NCBI RefSeq assembly: GCF_006716905.1
Contig: NZ_VFPV01000001.1
Coordinates: forward strand, 673,501 to 737,500
Length of the DNA: 64,000 bases
DNA from: Acidovorax temperans
GTDB taxonomy: Bacteria; Pseudomonadota; Gammaproteobacteria; Burkholderiales; Burkholderiaceae_C
Reading direction: 5' to 3'
Shown here: positions 43,667 through 52,470 of the stretch, one piece after another
Layout of the letters: each line of letters begins with the position of its first letter
How positions within the stretch are numbered: the first letter of the stretch is position 1
Notes under the pieces: generated by a model
Told to the model about the DNA's origin: nothing
The model's input: only the letters and a program-made list of their open reading frames with translations
The model's database searches: none
Program-made: the position numbers and the translations under genes

Positions 43667-44069
43667 GGTCGAGGAACGGGTCGTGCGGCTTGGGCAGGTG
43701 GGCGTGTACCGCCTCCATCACCTCTTGCGTGGCGTGTGGGCCGGTGACGGCCAGCACGCTGGGGTGCACGTCTTTGACCAGATTGCCGCCGCTTTCGCCA
43801 GCGCGTGCACCCAGGCAGCCCGTGACGATGACCTTGCCGTTTTCGGCCAGGGCCTCGCCAATCGTGTCCAGGCTTTCCTTCACAGCGTCGTCAATGAACC
43901 CGCAGGTGTTGACGATGACGAGGTCCGCGCCCTCGAAGGTCTTGGAGGTTTCGTAGCCCTCGGCGCTGAGTTGCGTGAGGATGAGTTCGGAGTCCGTCAG
44001 AGCCTTGGGGCAGCCCAGGCTGACGAATCCGACTTTGGGTGTTTTTGTGGGGGAGAGTGCTTCGCTCAT
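43667..44069 (-). pseudogene. rimO: rimO, N-terminal fragment (UPF0004 domain)
   Basis: These 134 codons are the N-terminal methylthiotransferase domain of Rim[18 protein letters not shown] opens the domain, and [10 protein letters not shown] and [11 protein letters not shown] supply the other two cluster cysteines. After PHDPFLDL the frame runs into the IS200 end and stops at 43614 after about 17 foreign residues. The fragment lacks the radical SAM site, so RimO activity is probably lost unless the two halves are made and assemble. It is RimO, not MiaB, by the [12 protein letters not shown] start. Confidence 0.9.
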
Positions 44070-44161
44070 CCCCCTATTGTCCCAGTTCCGCGAGGCGGAC
44101 GCCTATTGCCACCCCACATCGGGCCAGAAAGCACTGGATGCAGGTGCAAAAAATCGTGCGA

Positions 44162-44695
44162 TCAGCGCTTGAGCCCGAATGCGCCCAGCATCTGCTCGGT
44201 CTGCTTTTGCATCTGCTCCTGCATTTGCGTGAGCATGGACTGGGACTGCTCCACGTAGTTGCCCATCATGCCCTTGAGCATGGGCGACTGCAGATTCATG
44301 AACTGCGCCCACATTTCGGGCGTCACGCTCTGGGATTGCTCTGCCAGCTTCTTTTGCACATCAGTGAACGCCTGCACATTTTTTTCGAGGTACGCCCCCA
44401 TGAAACCCTGCATGGCATGGCCATAGAAGCGGATGATGTTGGCAAGTACCGCCTCGCTGAACATCGGCGCCCCGCCCGCTTCCTCTTCCAGAATGATTTG
44501 CAGCAGGATGCTGCGGGTGAGGTCTTCTCCCGTCTTGGCATCGCGCACCACCACGTTCTGGTTGTCGATCACCAGCTGCCGCACTTCAGACAGGGTGATA
44601 TAGGTGGAAGTGTCGGTGTCGTACAGGCGACGGTTGGGGTATTTTTTGATCACGCGCTGCGTAGTCTTGTGAGCGGCGCTGGTGGATTCGGGCAA
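44162..44695 (-). CDS. phaR: Polyhydroxyalkanoate synthesis repressor PhaR
   Basis: A 177-residue regulator of polyhydroxybutyrate granules. The N-terminal DNA-binding domain is the conserved VIKKYPNRRLYDTDTSTYIT region. The central PHB-accumulation domain has FYGHAMQGFMGAYLEKNVQAF, and the C-terminus is a Met/Gln-rich helix (QMQEQMQKQTEQM). It represses phasin genes until granules form. The start is set at TTG 44695 because GAGGAG lies seven bases upstream; the ATG at 44746 would add a non-conserved stretch. The 3-hydroxybutyrate dehydrogenase gene 3.7 kb away is a pathway partner. Confidence 0.9.
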   Translation of the reverse strand: MPESTSAAHKTTQRVIKKYPNRRLYDTDTSTYITLSEVRQLVIDNQNVVVRDAKTGEDLTRSILLQIILEEEAGGAPMFSEAVLANIIRFYGHAMQGFMGAYLEKNVQAFTDVQKKLAEQSQSVTPEMWAQFMNLQSPMLKGMMGNYVEQSQSMLTQMQEQMQKQTEQMLGAFGLKR

Positions 44696-44841
44696 AACGG
44701 AACTCCTCGGGCAGAACACCCATGTGTGTATTGCAGTGCAACACATTCTAGAGAGCCGCAGGCAAGCCCCTCTCCGAGGAATACCCTGATGAATCGCCTG
44801 AACGCAAAGTCCACGACGCGCGACAGAGCGGCCCGGAAAAT

Positions 44842-44880
44842 AAAAAAGCCTTCCAAGCGATTTGCTTTGGAAGGCTTTTT
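44842..44880 (-). terminator. Terminator after tRNA-Val(GAC)
   Basis: A 14-bp stem AAAAAGCCTTCCAA / TTGGAAGGCTTTTT with T-runs on both strands, 14 bp after the CCA end of the tRNA. It separates the tRNA from phaR. Confidence 0.88.
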
Positions 44881-44893
44881 ACCAATGGTTAGT

Positions 44894-44970
44894 TGGTAGG
44901 CGCGATTGGACTCGAACCAACGACCCCCACCATGTCAAGGTGGTGCTCTAACCAGCTGAGCTACGCGCCT
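44894..44970 (-). tRNA. tRNA-Val (anticodon GAC)
   Basis: On the minus strand: acceptor AGGCGCG/CGCGCCT, D arm GCTCAGCTGGTTAGAGC, anticodon arm CCACC-TTGACAT-GGTGG with GAC, T arm GTTGGTTCGAGTCCAAT, discriminator A and encoded CCA. A second Val tRNA beside the TAC one at 28021. Confidence 0.95.
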
Positions 44971-45047
44971 GTTTGTATTCGAGAATGCGATTATAGCATC
45001 AGTTTTTACGCCGAATCAATAAATCCAAGTTCAAGATCGCCCGAAGC

Positions 45048-47258
45048 TCAGCGCCTGCGCGCCGAACGCACGCCGGCCACGCTGGCCACAATGCCCAGCA
45101 CCTTGTTGAGACGGCCCGAATCAGCCACCTCCACGGTGAATGTCATCCACGCCGTACCCTTGACCGACTGGGTCTGCACCCCGATCACATTGGTTTTCTC
45201 ACGGGCAAACACTTCAGAGATGTCACGCAGCAGGCCCTGGCGGTCGGCAGCTTCCACAGCCACATCCACCGGGTACACCGCAGCGGCAGCGGCCTTGGGG
45301 GTGCCCCACTCCACATCGATCACGCGCTCGGCACTGCGGGCGGCCATTTCGCGGAAGTTGCTGCAGTCGGCACGGTGAACGCTCACGCCCTTGCCCCGGG
45401 TGACAAAACCCCGGATGACGTCGGGTGGCGCGGGCTTGCAGCATTTGGCCAGCTGGGTCATCAGCGAATCGATGCCCACCACCAGCACCCCGCCTTTAGG
45501 TGCAGATTCATTGGTGCGGGTTTTTTTGAGCAGCAGATACTCGTCCGGTTGCAGCACAGGCTCTGGCGGGCGCAGCAGGTTTTCGATGTTGCGCAGCGAG
45601 AACTCGTCCTTGCCCACCACTTCAAACAGCGCATCGGCCGACTTGAAGCCCAGCTGGGTGGCCAGGTCATCCAGCTTCATCGCCGTCTTGCCCTCGCGCT
45701 GCAGCAGCTTTTCCACCGCCTCGCGGCCACGGGCCACGGTTTCATGCGTGGCCTGGGCGTTGAACCAGGCGCGTACCTTGGCCTTGGCCCGGTTGCTGGT
45801 GAGGTAGCCCAGCTCGGCATTGAGCCAGTCGCGCGAGGGGCGCCCTTCCTTGACGGTGGTGATCTCCACCGTCTGCCCGTTTTGCAGCGGGGTGTTGAGC
45901 GGCACCATGGCGCCATCCACGCGCGCGCCCCGGCAGCGGTGGCCCACGCTGGTGTGCACGGCGTAGGCAAAGTCTACCGGGGTGGAGCCTTGCGAGAGCT
46001 CAATCACCGCTGCGTCGGGCGTCAGCACGTAGATGCGGTCTTCAAACAGGCCACGGTTGGGCACGGCGCCTGCCAGGTCACGCTCCCACGCCAGCAGCTG
46101 GCGCAGCACGGCGATCTTGGCGTCGTACTCTCCTGCGGCAGACACGCCCGCGTAGCCCTTGCTGCCCGCCTCTTTGTAGGCCCAGTGCGCGGCCACGCCA
46201 TGCTCGGCATGTTCGTGCATGGCCTGGGTACGGATCTGGATTTCCACCGGGCGGCCCTGCTCGTCGCGCACGATGGTGTGCAGCGACTGGTAACCGTTGG
46301 GCTTGGGCTTGGCGATGTAGTCGTCAAACTCTTCCACGATGGGGGTGAACTGCTCATGCACCCAGCTCAGGGCGGCGTAGCAGTCCTTCACGGTGGGCAC
46401 CACCACGCGCAGGGCGCGCAGATCCAGCACCTGGTCAAAATTCAGCGACTTGCCCCGCATCTTCTTGACGATGCTGTAGATGTGCTTGGGCCGGCCCTGC
46501 ACGGTGGCGCTGATGCTGCGGCTGCGCAGTTCAGACTCCAGCCGCAGGCGCAGCTGCTGCATGTACATCTCGCGCTCGCCGCGCTTTTCATCGAGCAGGC
46601 GGGCCACTTCCTTGTAGGTGTCCGGCTCCAGAAAGCGGAAGGACAAGTCCTCCAGCTCCCACTTCATCTGCCAGATGCCCAGGCGGTTGGCCAGCGGCGC
46701 AAACACCTGCAGTGACTCGCGGGCCAGGCTGGGCGACACAGGCCGCTTGCTGGCCGCATGAAAACGCAGCGTTTGCAGGCGCGACGCCAGGCGCAGCATG
46801 ACCACCCGCAGGTCGCGCGAGAAGGCCAGCAGCATCTTGCGCACGTTCTCGGTCTGCACGGCAGGGTCGTCCACCTGCTCGGCTGCCAGGGCCTGGCGCT
46901 GCACGCGCATGAGCTTGGTGGTCTCGACGGCCAGGGCCGCAAAGCTGTCACCAAAGGCTTTGGCAATGACCTCTTCAGGCTTGTTCAAATGCACGCAGGC
47001 GTACACCAGATAACTGGCGGCCTGCATGGCTTCAGACCCGCCAATGCCTTTGAGGATGGCGGCCACGGCATCGGCATGGACCAGGGTGTTCTCGCCCGAA
47101 TCCAGCGTCTCGCAGGCCAGCAACGGCTCGGCAAACGCGCGGGCGCGGGCCAGGGCATCAACCTGCTCGGGCAAGGCGTTGGCGGTGGCCGCAATCAGTT
47201 GCGGCAGCGGCTCGGTCTGCGTGAGGGCGGGGGCTTGGGTAGCGGGGTTTGTCTTCAT
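45048..47258 (-). CDS. relA: GTP pyrophosphokinase RelA
   Basis: A 736-residue long RelA/SpoT enzyme that makes (p)ppGpp on starved ribosomes. The N-terminal hydrolase domain lacks the HDxxED metal site (the region reads YLVYACVHLNKPEE), so hydrolysis is not expected. The synthetase domain has RPKHIYSIVKKM, LRALRVVVP and EFDDYIAKPKPNGYQSLHT; EFDD is the ExDD form of monofunctional RelA, against RxKD in bifunctional enzymes. TGS, helical and ACT domains follow (C-terminal WMTFTVEVADSGRLNKVLG). The start overlaps the stop of the hydrolase gene upstream as ATGA. Confidence 0.93.
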   Translation of the reverse strand: MKTNPATQAPALTQTEPLPQLIAATANALPEQVDALARARAFAEPLLACETLDSGENTLVHADAVAAILKGIGGSEAMQAASYLVYACVHLNKPEEVIAKAFGDSFAALAVETTKLMRVQRQALAAEQVDDPAVQTENVRKMLLAFSRDLRVVMLRLASRLQTLRFHAASKRPVSPSLARESLQVFAPLANRLGIWQMKWELEDLSFRFLEPDTYKEVARLLDEKRGEREMYMQQLRLRLESELRSRSISATVQGRPKHIYSIVKKMRGKSLNFDQVLDLRALRVVVPTVKDCYAALSWVHEQFTPIVEEFDDYIAKPKPNGYQSLHTIVRDEQGRPVEIQIRTQAMHEHAEHGVAAHWAYKEAGSKGYAGVSAAGEYDAKIAVLRQLLAWERDLAGAVPNRGLFEDRIYVLTPDAAVIELSQGSTPVDFAYAVHTSVGHRCRGARVDGAMVPLNTPLQNGQTVEITTVKEGRPSRDWLNAELGYLTSNRAKAKVRAWFNAQATHETVARGREAVEKLLQREGKTAMKLDDLATQLGFKSADALFEVVGKDEFSLRNIENLLRPPEPVLQPDEYLLLKKTRTNESAPKGGVLVVGIDSLMTQLAKCCKPAPPDVIRGFVTRGKGVSVHRADCSNFREMAARSAERVIDVEWGTPKAAAAAVYPVDVAVEAADRQGLLRDISEVFAREKTNVIGVQTQSVKGTAWMTFTVEVADSGRLNKVLGIVASVAGVRSARRR

Positions 47259-48223
47259 CCTGCCAATGCACTTTCTGCGACAGGGGCAGCCAATAGGAAA
47301 TTCTGGACGACGGCCACCTGGTCGGCAGCGATCAAGGTGGGGGCGTGTCCCACACCTTCAAACTCCACGCAACGCGCCTTGGGCCCACGGACCTGCATGG
47401 CCTGGGCCGTTTCGCGCGACAGCAGGTCGGACTGCGCCCCGCGCAGCAACAGCGTTTGGGCCTGGATCTGGTCGTACAGCTGCCACAGCACAGATTCGCC
47501 GGCGGCTGCGGCTTCCTGGGTCAAGGCCCGGAACGGCACGGCAATCGCTGGGTCGTAGTGCAGCGTCAAGCCGCCATCGGGCAAGCTGCGCAGCATGGGC
47601 TTAGAAAGCTCCAGCCACTGCTGCTGCGTGTGCGGCCCAAAGCTGGTGGAGATGGCCCACATCGCATCGGCCGCCTGCTGCAGCGAATCAAACCTAGCCG
47701 GGTAGCCCAGGTACTGGCCAATGCGCTGCAGCGCCTCCCACTGGATGACGGGGCCCACATCGTTCAACACCAGCCGACGCAAAGGTGCGGGCAGCGGCAA
47801 GCCGGGCTGCCCCGCCACCGCCATGCCGATGAGCCCGCCCATGCTGGTGCCCACCCAGTCCAGGGTGGTGATGGGCGCTTGCTGGTGCACTTGCGCCAGC
47901 AGGGCCAGCATGTCGGCAGCGTAGACGGGCAATTGGTAACCCAGGGGGTCGGCCAGCCAGTCGCTTTGGCCACGCCCCACCACATCAGGGCAGATCACGC
48001 GTGCGTGGGCACTCAGGCTGCGCGCCAAGGTGTCAAAGTCCCGCCCCTGTCGCGAAAGGCCGTGCACACACACCACCACATGGGGGTGGGCCGGGTTGCC
48101 CGTGGCATTCCATTCCCAGTAGGCCATGCGGTGCTGCGCAGCGGCGGCGTCGGCATGGGTTGCTGGTGCCGAGGCGGCCGCAGGGCCTGGGCACGGTACG
48201 TAGTTCAGCGTAGGTTCAATCAT
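47255..48223 (-). CDS. Alpha/beta hydrolase
   Basis: A 322-residue alpha/beta-fold hydrolase. HVVVCVHGLSRQGRDFD forms the oxyanion region, GTSMGG contains the nucleophile Ser, and VGHAPTL near the end supplies the catalytic His. The substrate is unknown; nearest relatives are esterases or lactonases. The start at MIEPTLNY (48223) is chosen over 48268, which would add a stretch without homology. It overlaps relA by 4 bp, so the two are co-transcribed and coupled. Confidence 0.88.
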   Translation of the reverse strand: MIEPTLNYVPCPGPAAASAPATHADAAAAQHRMAYWEWNATGNPAHPHVVVCVHGLSRQGRDFDTLARSLSAHARVICPDVVGRGQSDWLADPLGYQLPVYAADMLALLAQVHQQAPITTLDWVGTSMGGLIGMAVAGQPGLPLPAPLRRLVLNDVGPVIQWEALQRIGQYLGYPARFDSLQQAADAMWAISTSFGPHTQQQWLELSKPMLRSLPDGGLTLHYDPAIAVPFRALTQEAAAAGESVLWQLYDQIQAQTLLLRGAQSDLLSRETAQAMQVRGPKARCVEFEGVGHAPTLIAADQVAVVQNFLLAAPVAESALAG

Positions 48224-48378
48224 GGGTGCGAAATCCGGGAGCAGCGCTTGATAATGGCCGCGTTGCATCGTAATTCATTCGGACTTGCGCAAATCAGGAT
48301 GCAACCAAAGCTTTTGCCCTGCCAAGGGGTGTCTGGCCCCCACGCTGCGCAAGTCATGCTCATTACGGAGAGACTCTC

Positions 48379-49161
48379 ATGCTGAAAGGCAAAACGGCCC
48401 TCGTCACCGGCTCGACCAGCGGCATTGGTTTGGGCATTGCAAAAGCGCTGGCGCGCCAGGGGGCCAACATTGTGCTCAATGGCTTTGGCGATGTGGACAC
48501 CCCCCGCGCTGAAGTGCTGGCCGCCGGCCAGGCCAGCGGGGCACAAGTGGCGTACCACGGTGCCGACATGAGTCGCACCGCAGACATCGAAGACCTGATG
48601 CGCTACAGCGAGGCGCAGTTTGGCCAGGTGGACATTCTGGTGAACAACGCAGGTATCCAGCATGTGGCCAATGTGGAGGATTTCCCCGTCGAGCGGTGGG
48701 ACGCCATCATCGCCATCAACCTGACCAGCGCCTTCCACACCTCGCGCCTGGCCCTGCCCGCCATGCGCCGCGCCAACTGGGGCCGCATCATCAACGTGGC
48801 CTCAGTGCACGGCTTGGTGGGGTCTGCGCAAAAATCGGCCTATGTGGCCGCCAAGCACGGCATCGTGGGGTTGACCAAGGTGACGGCGCTGGAGACCGCC
48901 ACCACCGGCATCACCGCCAACGCCATCTGCCCCGGCTGGGTGCTGACCCCGCTGGTGCAAAAGCAGGTGGACGCCAAGGCTGCCGCCCATGGCCTGACCA
49001 ACGAAGAAGCCACGAAGCTGCTGTTGGGCGAAAAAGAACCCTCCATGCAGTTCACCACCCCCGACGAGCTGGGCGAGCTGGCGGTGTTCTTCTGCTCCAC
49101 AGCCGCCAACAACGTGCGCGGCGTGGCATGGAACATGGACGGTGGCTGGGCTGCGCAGTAA
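48379..49161 (+). CDS. bdhA: 3-hydroxybutyrate dehydrogenase
   Basis: A 260-residue short-chain dehydrogenase. The NAD-binding motif TGSTSGIG lies at residues 10-17, NNAG near 88-91, the catalytic Ser in NVASVHGLVGSAQKSAYVAAKHG, and Tyr and Lys in SAYVAAKHG. FTTPDELGELAVFFCS and WNMDGGW match D-3-hydroxybutyrate dehydrogenases. It oxidises 3-hydroxybutyrate, the monomer of PHB, to acetoacetate. It is divergent from the hydrolase-relA pair. A dispersed repeat copy and a strong terminator follow. Confidence 0.92.
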   Translation: MLKGKTALVTGSTSGIGLGIAKALARQGANIVLNGFGDVDTPRAEVLAAGQASGAQVAYHGADMSRTADIEDLMRYSEAQFGQVDILVNNAGIQHVANVEDFPVERWDAIIAINLTSAFHTSRLALPAMRRANWGRIINVASVHGLVGSAQKSAYVAAKHGIVGLTKVTALETATTGITANAICPGWVLTPLVQKQVDAKAAAHGLTNEEATKLLLGEKEPSMQFTTPDELGELAVFFCSTAANNVRGVAWNMDGGWAAQ

Positions 49162-49168
49162 GCCCAAA

Positions 49169-49222
49169 CGCTATTAATTTAATAGCTACCAGCGCTTACC
49201 TATAAAGCGCCAGAGGCCAATT
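49169..49222 (+). repeat. Dispersed 55-60 bp repeat, copy after bdhA
   Basis: CTATTAATTTAATAGCTACC, AGCGCTTACC, AAAGCGCCAGAGGCCAATTT. It is the clearest copy and lies between the bdhA stop and the bidirectional terminator. Confidence 0.7.
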
Positions 49223-49228
49223 TCATCA

Positions 49229-49260
49229 AAAAGGCCCTTTGCATTGCGCAAAGGGCCTTT
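49229..49260. terminator. Bidirectional terminator between bdhA and the RND pump gene
   Basis: AAAGGCCCTTTGC pairs with GCAAAGGGCCTTT (13 bp) around a 5-base loop, with A-run and T-run flanks, between two convergent genes. Confidence 0.9.
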
Positions 49261-49284
49261 CTCATTCTGGAGGCAGTGTGGCGG

Positions 49285-52200
49285 TCAACCGTGCGCTGGT
49301 GCGGACCCTGCAGGCCCATCAGCGTGCGGGGCTGCCGAATCCACCGCCACCGTGGTCTTGGCACCCGGTACGGCTTTGCGGGCAAACAGCGTGTACATGG
49401 TGGGCACCACAAAAATGGTGAGCAAGGTGCCCAGCGACATGCCGCCCACAATCACCCAGCCAATCTGCGAGCGGGTCTCGGCCCCGGCGCCGGTGGCCAA
49501 CGCCAGCGGCACCGCGCCCAGCACCATGGCACCCGTGGTCATCAGGATGGGGCGCAGGCGCTGGGCCGAGGCCTTGACCAGAGCATCCACCATCTCCACG
49601 CCCTCTTCACGCAGTTGGTTGGTGAACTCCACAATCAAGATGCCGTGTTTGGTGATCAGCCCCACCAGCGTGATGAGCCCGATCTGCGAATACACGTTGA
49701 GCGAGCCCCCGCTCCACTGCAGCGCCAGCAGCGCGCCAATCATGGACAGCGGCACCGACACCATGATGACCAGCGGGTCGATGAAGCTCTCGAACTGCGC
49801 GGCCAGCACCAGGAAGATGAACACCAGCGCCAGCACGAAGACCACGCCCAAGGCCCCTTGCGAGCTCTTGAACTCGCGCGAGGTACCGTTCAAGTCGGTG
49901 GTGTAACCGGGTTTGAGCACCTTGGCAGCCGTGGCGTCCATGAAGTTCAGCGCTTCGCCCAGCGAATAGTCGGGCGACAGGTTGGCGGTGATGGTGACCG
50001 AGCGGCGCTGGCCGAAGTGGTTCAGCTCGCGCGGGCTCACGCTTTCCTTCACGTTCACCAGGCTGGAGAGCGGAATCATGGCGTCGTTGCGGCCCCGCAC
50101 GTAGATGCTGTCGATGTTCTCGGGCGTGGTGCGGCCCCGGGCCTCGGTTTGCACGATCACGTCGTACTGCTCGGCATCGCGCTTGTAGCGCGTCACGGTG
50201 CGCCCGCCCAGCATGGTCTCAATCGCCCGGGCCACCACGTCCACGCCCACACCCAAGTCGGCTGCGCGCTCGCGGTTCACGCTGATGCGCAGCTCGGGCT
50301 TGTTCAGGCGCAGGTCTGCATCAGGTGCGATGATGCCGGGGTTCTTGGCCATCTCGGCCAACATCTGCCGGGTCACGGCGTTGAGGTTTTCGTAGCTGTC
50401 CGAGGTCTGGATCACATACGTCAGTGGCCGCGACCGAAAGCCCTGGCCCAAGGACGGCGGCGTGATCAAAAAGGCATTCACCCCCGGCAGCGCGCCCACC
50501 TTGGGCTGCAGCTCGCGGGCCATATCGAGCGTGCTGCGCTCGCGCTGCTCCCAGTCCACCGTACGGTAGATCACGCTGCCTTGCGCCACGGTGGGGTTGC
50601 CAATGTTGGCGAAGATGCGGTCAAACTCGGGGTAGTCGCGCCCGATCTTCTCCAGCTCCAGCGCATAGCGGTTGGTGTAGTCCAGCGTGGCACCATCGGG
50701 TGCGGTGACGTTGACGAGAATGGTGCCCCGGTCTTCCAGCGGCGACAGCTCTTGCTTCATCTTGGGGTACACCAGCGCCAGCCCCACTGCGCTGGCCAGC
50801 ATCACACCCACCACCAGCCAGCGGGCCTGGAACAGCGCGCCCCGCAGTCCGCCACCACGGCCCCAACGGGCCGTGACCACCCAGCGCAGCAGCCGGCCAT
50901 AAGCGTCCGACATGGCGGTGAGCCAGCGTTCCATGGATCGGTCGAACCAGTTGGGCTTGGGGTTGTGCTTGAGCAGCAGCGAGCACATCATGGGCGACAG
51001 CGTCAGCGCCACAAAGCCGGACACCACCACCGCACCGGCCAGGGCCAGCGCAAATTCCACAAACAGGCGCCCGGTGCGGCCGGGTGTGAAGGCCAGCGGC
51101 GCATACACGGCCACCAGCGTGAGTGTCATGGCAACGATGGCGAAGCCGATTTCCTTGGCACCCTTGATGGCGGCAGAGAACGGATCGAGCCCCTCTTCGA
51201 TGTGCCGGTAGATGTTCTCCAGCATCACGATGGCATCGTCCACCACCAGCCCAATCGCCAGCACCAGCGCCAGCAAGGTGAGCGTGTTGATGGAAAAGCC
51301 GGCCAGGGCCATCAGCGCAAAAGAGCCCACCAAGCTGACCGGAATGGTGATGATGGGAATGATGGACGCGCGCAGGGTGCGCAGGAACACAAAAATCACC
51401 AGCGCCACCAGCACCACCGCCTCGGCAATGGTCTGGTACACGCTCTTGACCGAGCGGTCGATGAACAGCGAGTTGTCGTTGGCGATGTCGATGGTGATGT
51501 CTGCAGGTAAATCAGCCTTCAGGGTGGGCAGCATCGCGCGCACACCGGCAGACAGCTCCAGTGGGTTGGCCGTGGCCTGGCGAATCACGCCCATCGAAAT
51601 GGCATCGCGGCCATTGAGGCGCACGCGGCTGCGGTCGCTGGCGGCGCTTTCTTCCACGCGCGCCACATCGCGCATGCGCACGGGAAAGCCGTTCACGGTG
51701 CGGATCACAATGTCGGAGAACTGCGCCGGGCGGGCCAGTTCGGTCTGCGAAGTCACGCTGAACTCGCGCTGCTGCGATTCGATACGGCCCGCGGGCAGCT
51801 CCAGGTTGTTGCGGCGAATGGCGTCTTCCACGTCCTGCGTGGTCAGGCGGTAGCCCGCCATGCGCTCGGGGTCCAGCCAGATGCGCATGGCGTAGCGGCG
51901 CTCGCCGTAAATGGGCACATCGGCCACGCCGGTCACCGTCTGCAGCCGGGGCTTGACGATACGGTTGAGCAGGTCGTTGATTTCCAGCGGGCTACGCGTG
52001 TCGCTGCTGAAAGCCAGCCACATCACGGGCGAGGCATCGGCCTCCACCTTGGCAATCACGGGTTCATCCACCGCATCGGGCAGGCGGTTACGCACCCGCG
52101 CCGTGCGGTCGCGCACCTCGGCGGCGGCGTTGTCGGCATCTTTCTCCAGCCTGAAGCGCACGCTGATCTGGCTTTGCTCGGCACGGCTGATGGAGGTGAT

Positions 52201-52437
52201 CACGTCCACCGCATCAATGCCCGCAATCGAGTCTTCGAGGGGCTTGGTGACCTGGGATTCAATCACCTCGGCCGAGGCCCCGGCGTAGCGCACGCTCACC
52301 GTGACCACAGGCTCGTCGATCTTGGGGTACTCACGCACCGTCAGGCGGGTGAAACTCACGGCCCCTACCAGCAAGACCAGCAGGGACAGGACGGTGGCGA
52401 ACACCGGCCGGCGGATGGAGATTTCAGCAAGTTGCAT
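49285..52437 (-). CDS. RND-family multidrug efflux permease
   Basis: A 1050-residue inner-membrane pump of the HAE1 group with 12 transmembrane helices and two large periplasmic loops. The opening AEISIRRPVFATVLSLLVLL is typical. The proton-relay Asp pair is in GLVVDDAIVMLENIYRH, and the second half repeats the architecture (FIFLVLAAQFESFIDPLVIM). It takes drugs or dyes from the periplasm and inner membrane. The adaptor gene precedes it by 33 bp. No outer-membrane TolC-like gene is nearby, so a remote one is probably used. Confidence 0.93.
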   Translation of the reverse strand: MQLAEISIRRPVFATVLSLLVLLVGAVSFTRLTVREYPKIDEPVVTVSVRYAGASAEVIESQVTKPLEDSIAGIDAVDVITSISRAEQSQISVRFRLEKDADNAAAEVRDRTARVRNRLPDAVDEPVIAKVEADASPVMWLAFSSDTRSPLEINDLLNRIVKPRLQTVTGVADVPIYGERRYAMRIWLDPERMAGYRLTTQDVEDAIRRNNLELPAGRIESQQREFSVTSQTELARPAQFSDIVIRTVNGFPVRMRDVARVEESAASDRSRVRLNGRDAISMGVIRQATANPLELSAGVRAMLPTLKADLPADITIDIANDNSLFIDRSVKSVYQTIAEAVVLVALVIFVFLRTLRASIIPIITIPVSLVGSFALMALAGFSINTLTLLALVLAIGLVVDDAIVMLENIYRHIEEGLDPFSAAIKGAKEIGFAIVAMTLTLVAVYAPLAFTPGRTGRLFVEFALALAGAVVVSGFVALTLSPMMCSLLLKHNPKPNWFDRSMERWLTAMSDAYGRLLRWVVTARWGRGGGLRGALFQARWLVVGVMLASAVGLALVYPKMKQELSPLEDRGTILVNVTAPDGATLDYTNRYALELEKIGRDYPEFDRIFANIGNPTVAQGSVIYRTVDWEQRERSTLDMARELQPKVGALPGVNAFLITPPSLGQGFRSRPLTYVIQTSDSYENLNAVTRQMLAEMAKNPGIIAPDADLRLNKPELRISVNRERAADLGVGVDVVARAIETMLGGRTVTRYKRDAEQYDVIVQTEARGRTTPENIDSIYVRGRNDAMIPLSSLVNVKESVSPRELNHFGQRRSVTITANLSPDYSLGEALNFMDATAAKVLKPGYTTDLNGTSREFKSSQGALGVVFVLALVFIFLVLAAQFESFIDPLVIMVSVPLSMIGALLALQWSGGSLNVYSQIGLITLVGLITKHGILIVEFTNQLREEGVEMVDALVKASAQRLRPILMTTGAMVLGAVPLALATGAGAETRSQIGWVIVGGMSLGTLLTIFVVPTMYTLFARKAVPGAKTTVAVDSAAPHADGPAGSAPAHG

Positions 52438-52470
52438 GGCGAGCGTCGGGCAATGTCAGAAATGCAGAAC

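Noticed and set aside
45048-47258. Bifunctional SpoT/Rel enzyme
   Set aside because: The hydrolase HD site is missing and the synthetase motif is EFDD, so a monofunctional RelA is the better call.
49276-51510. Plus-strand open frame of about 740 codons
   Set aside because: Antisense to the RND pump, His/Gln-rich composition typical of a shadow frame.
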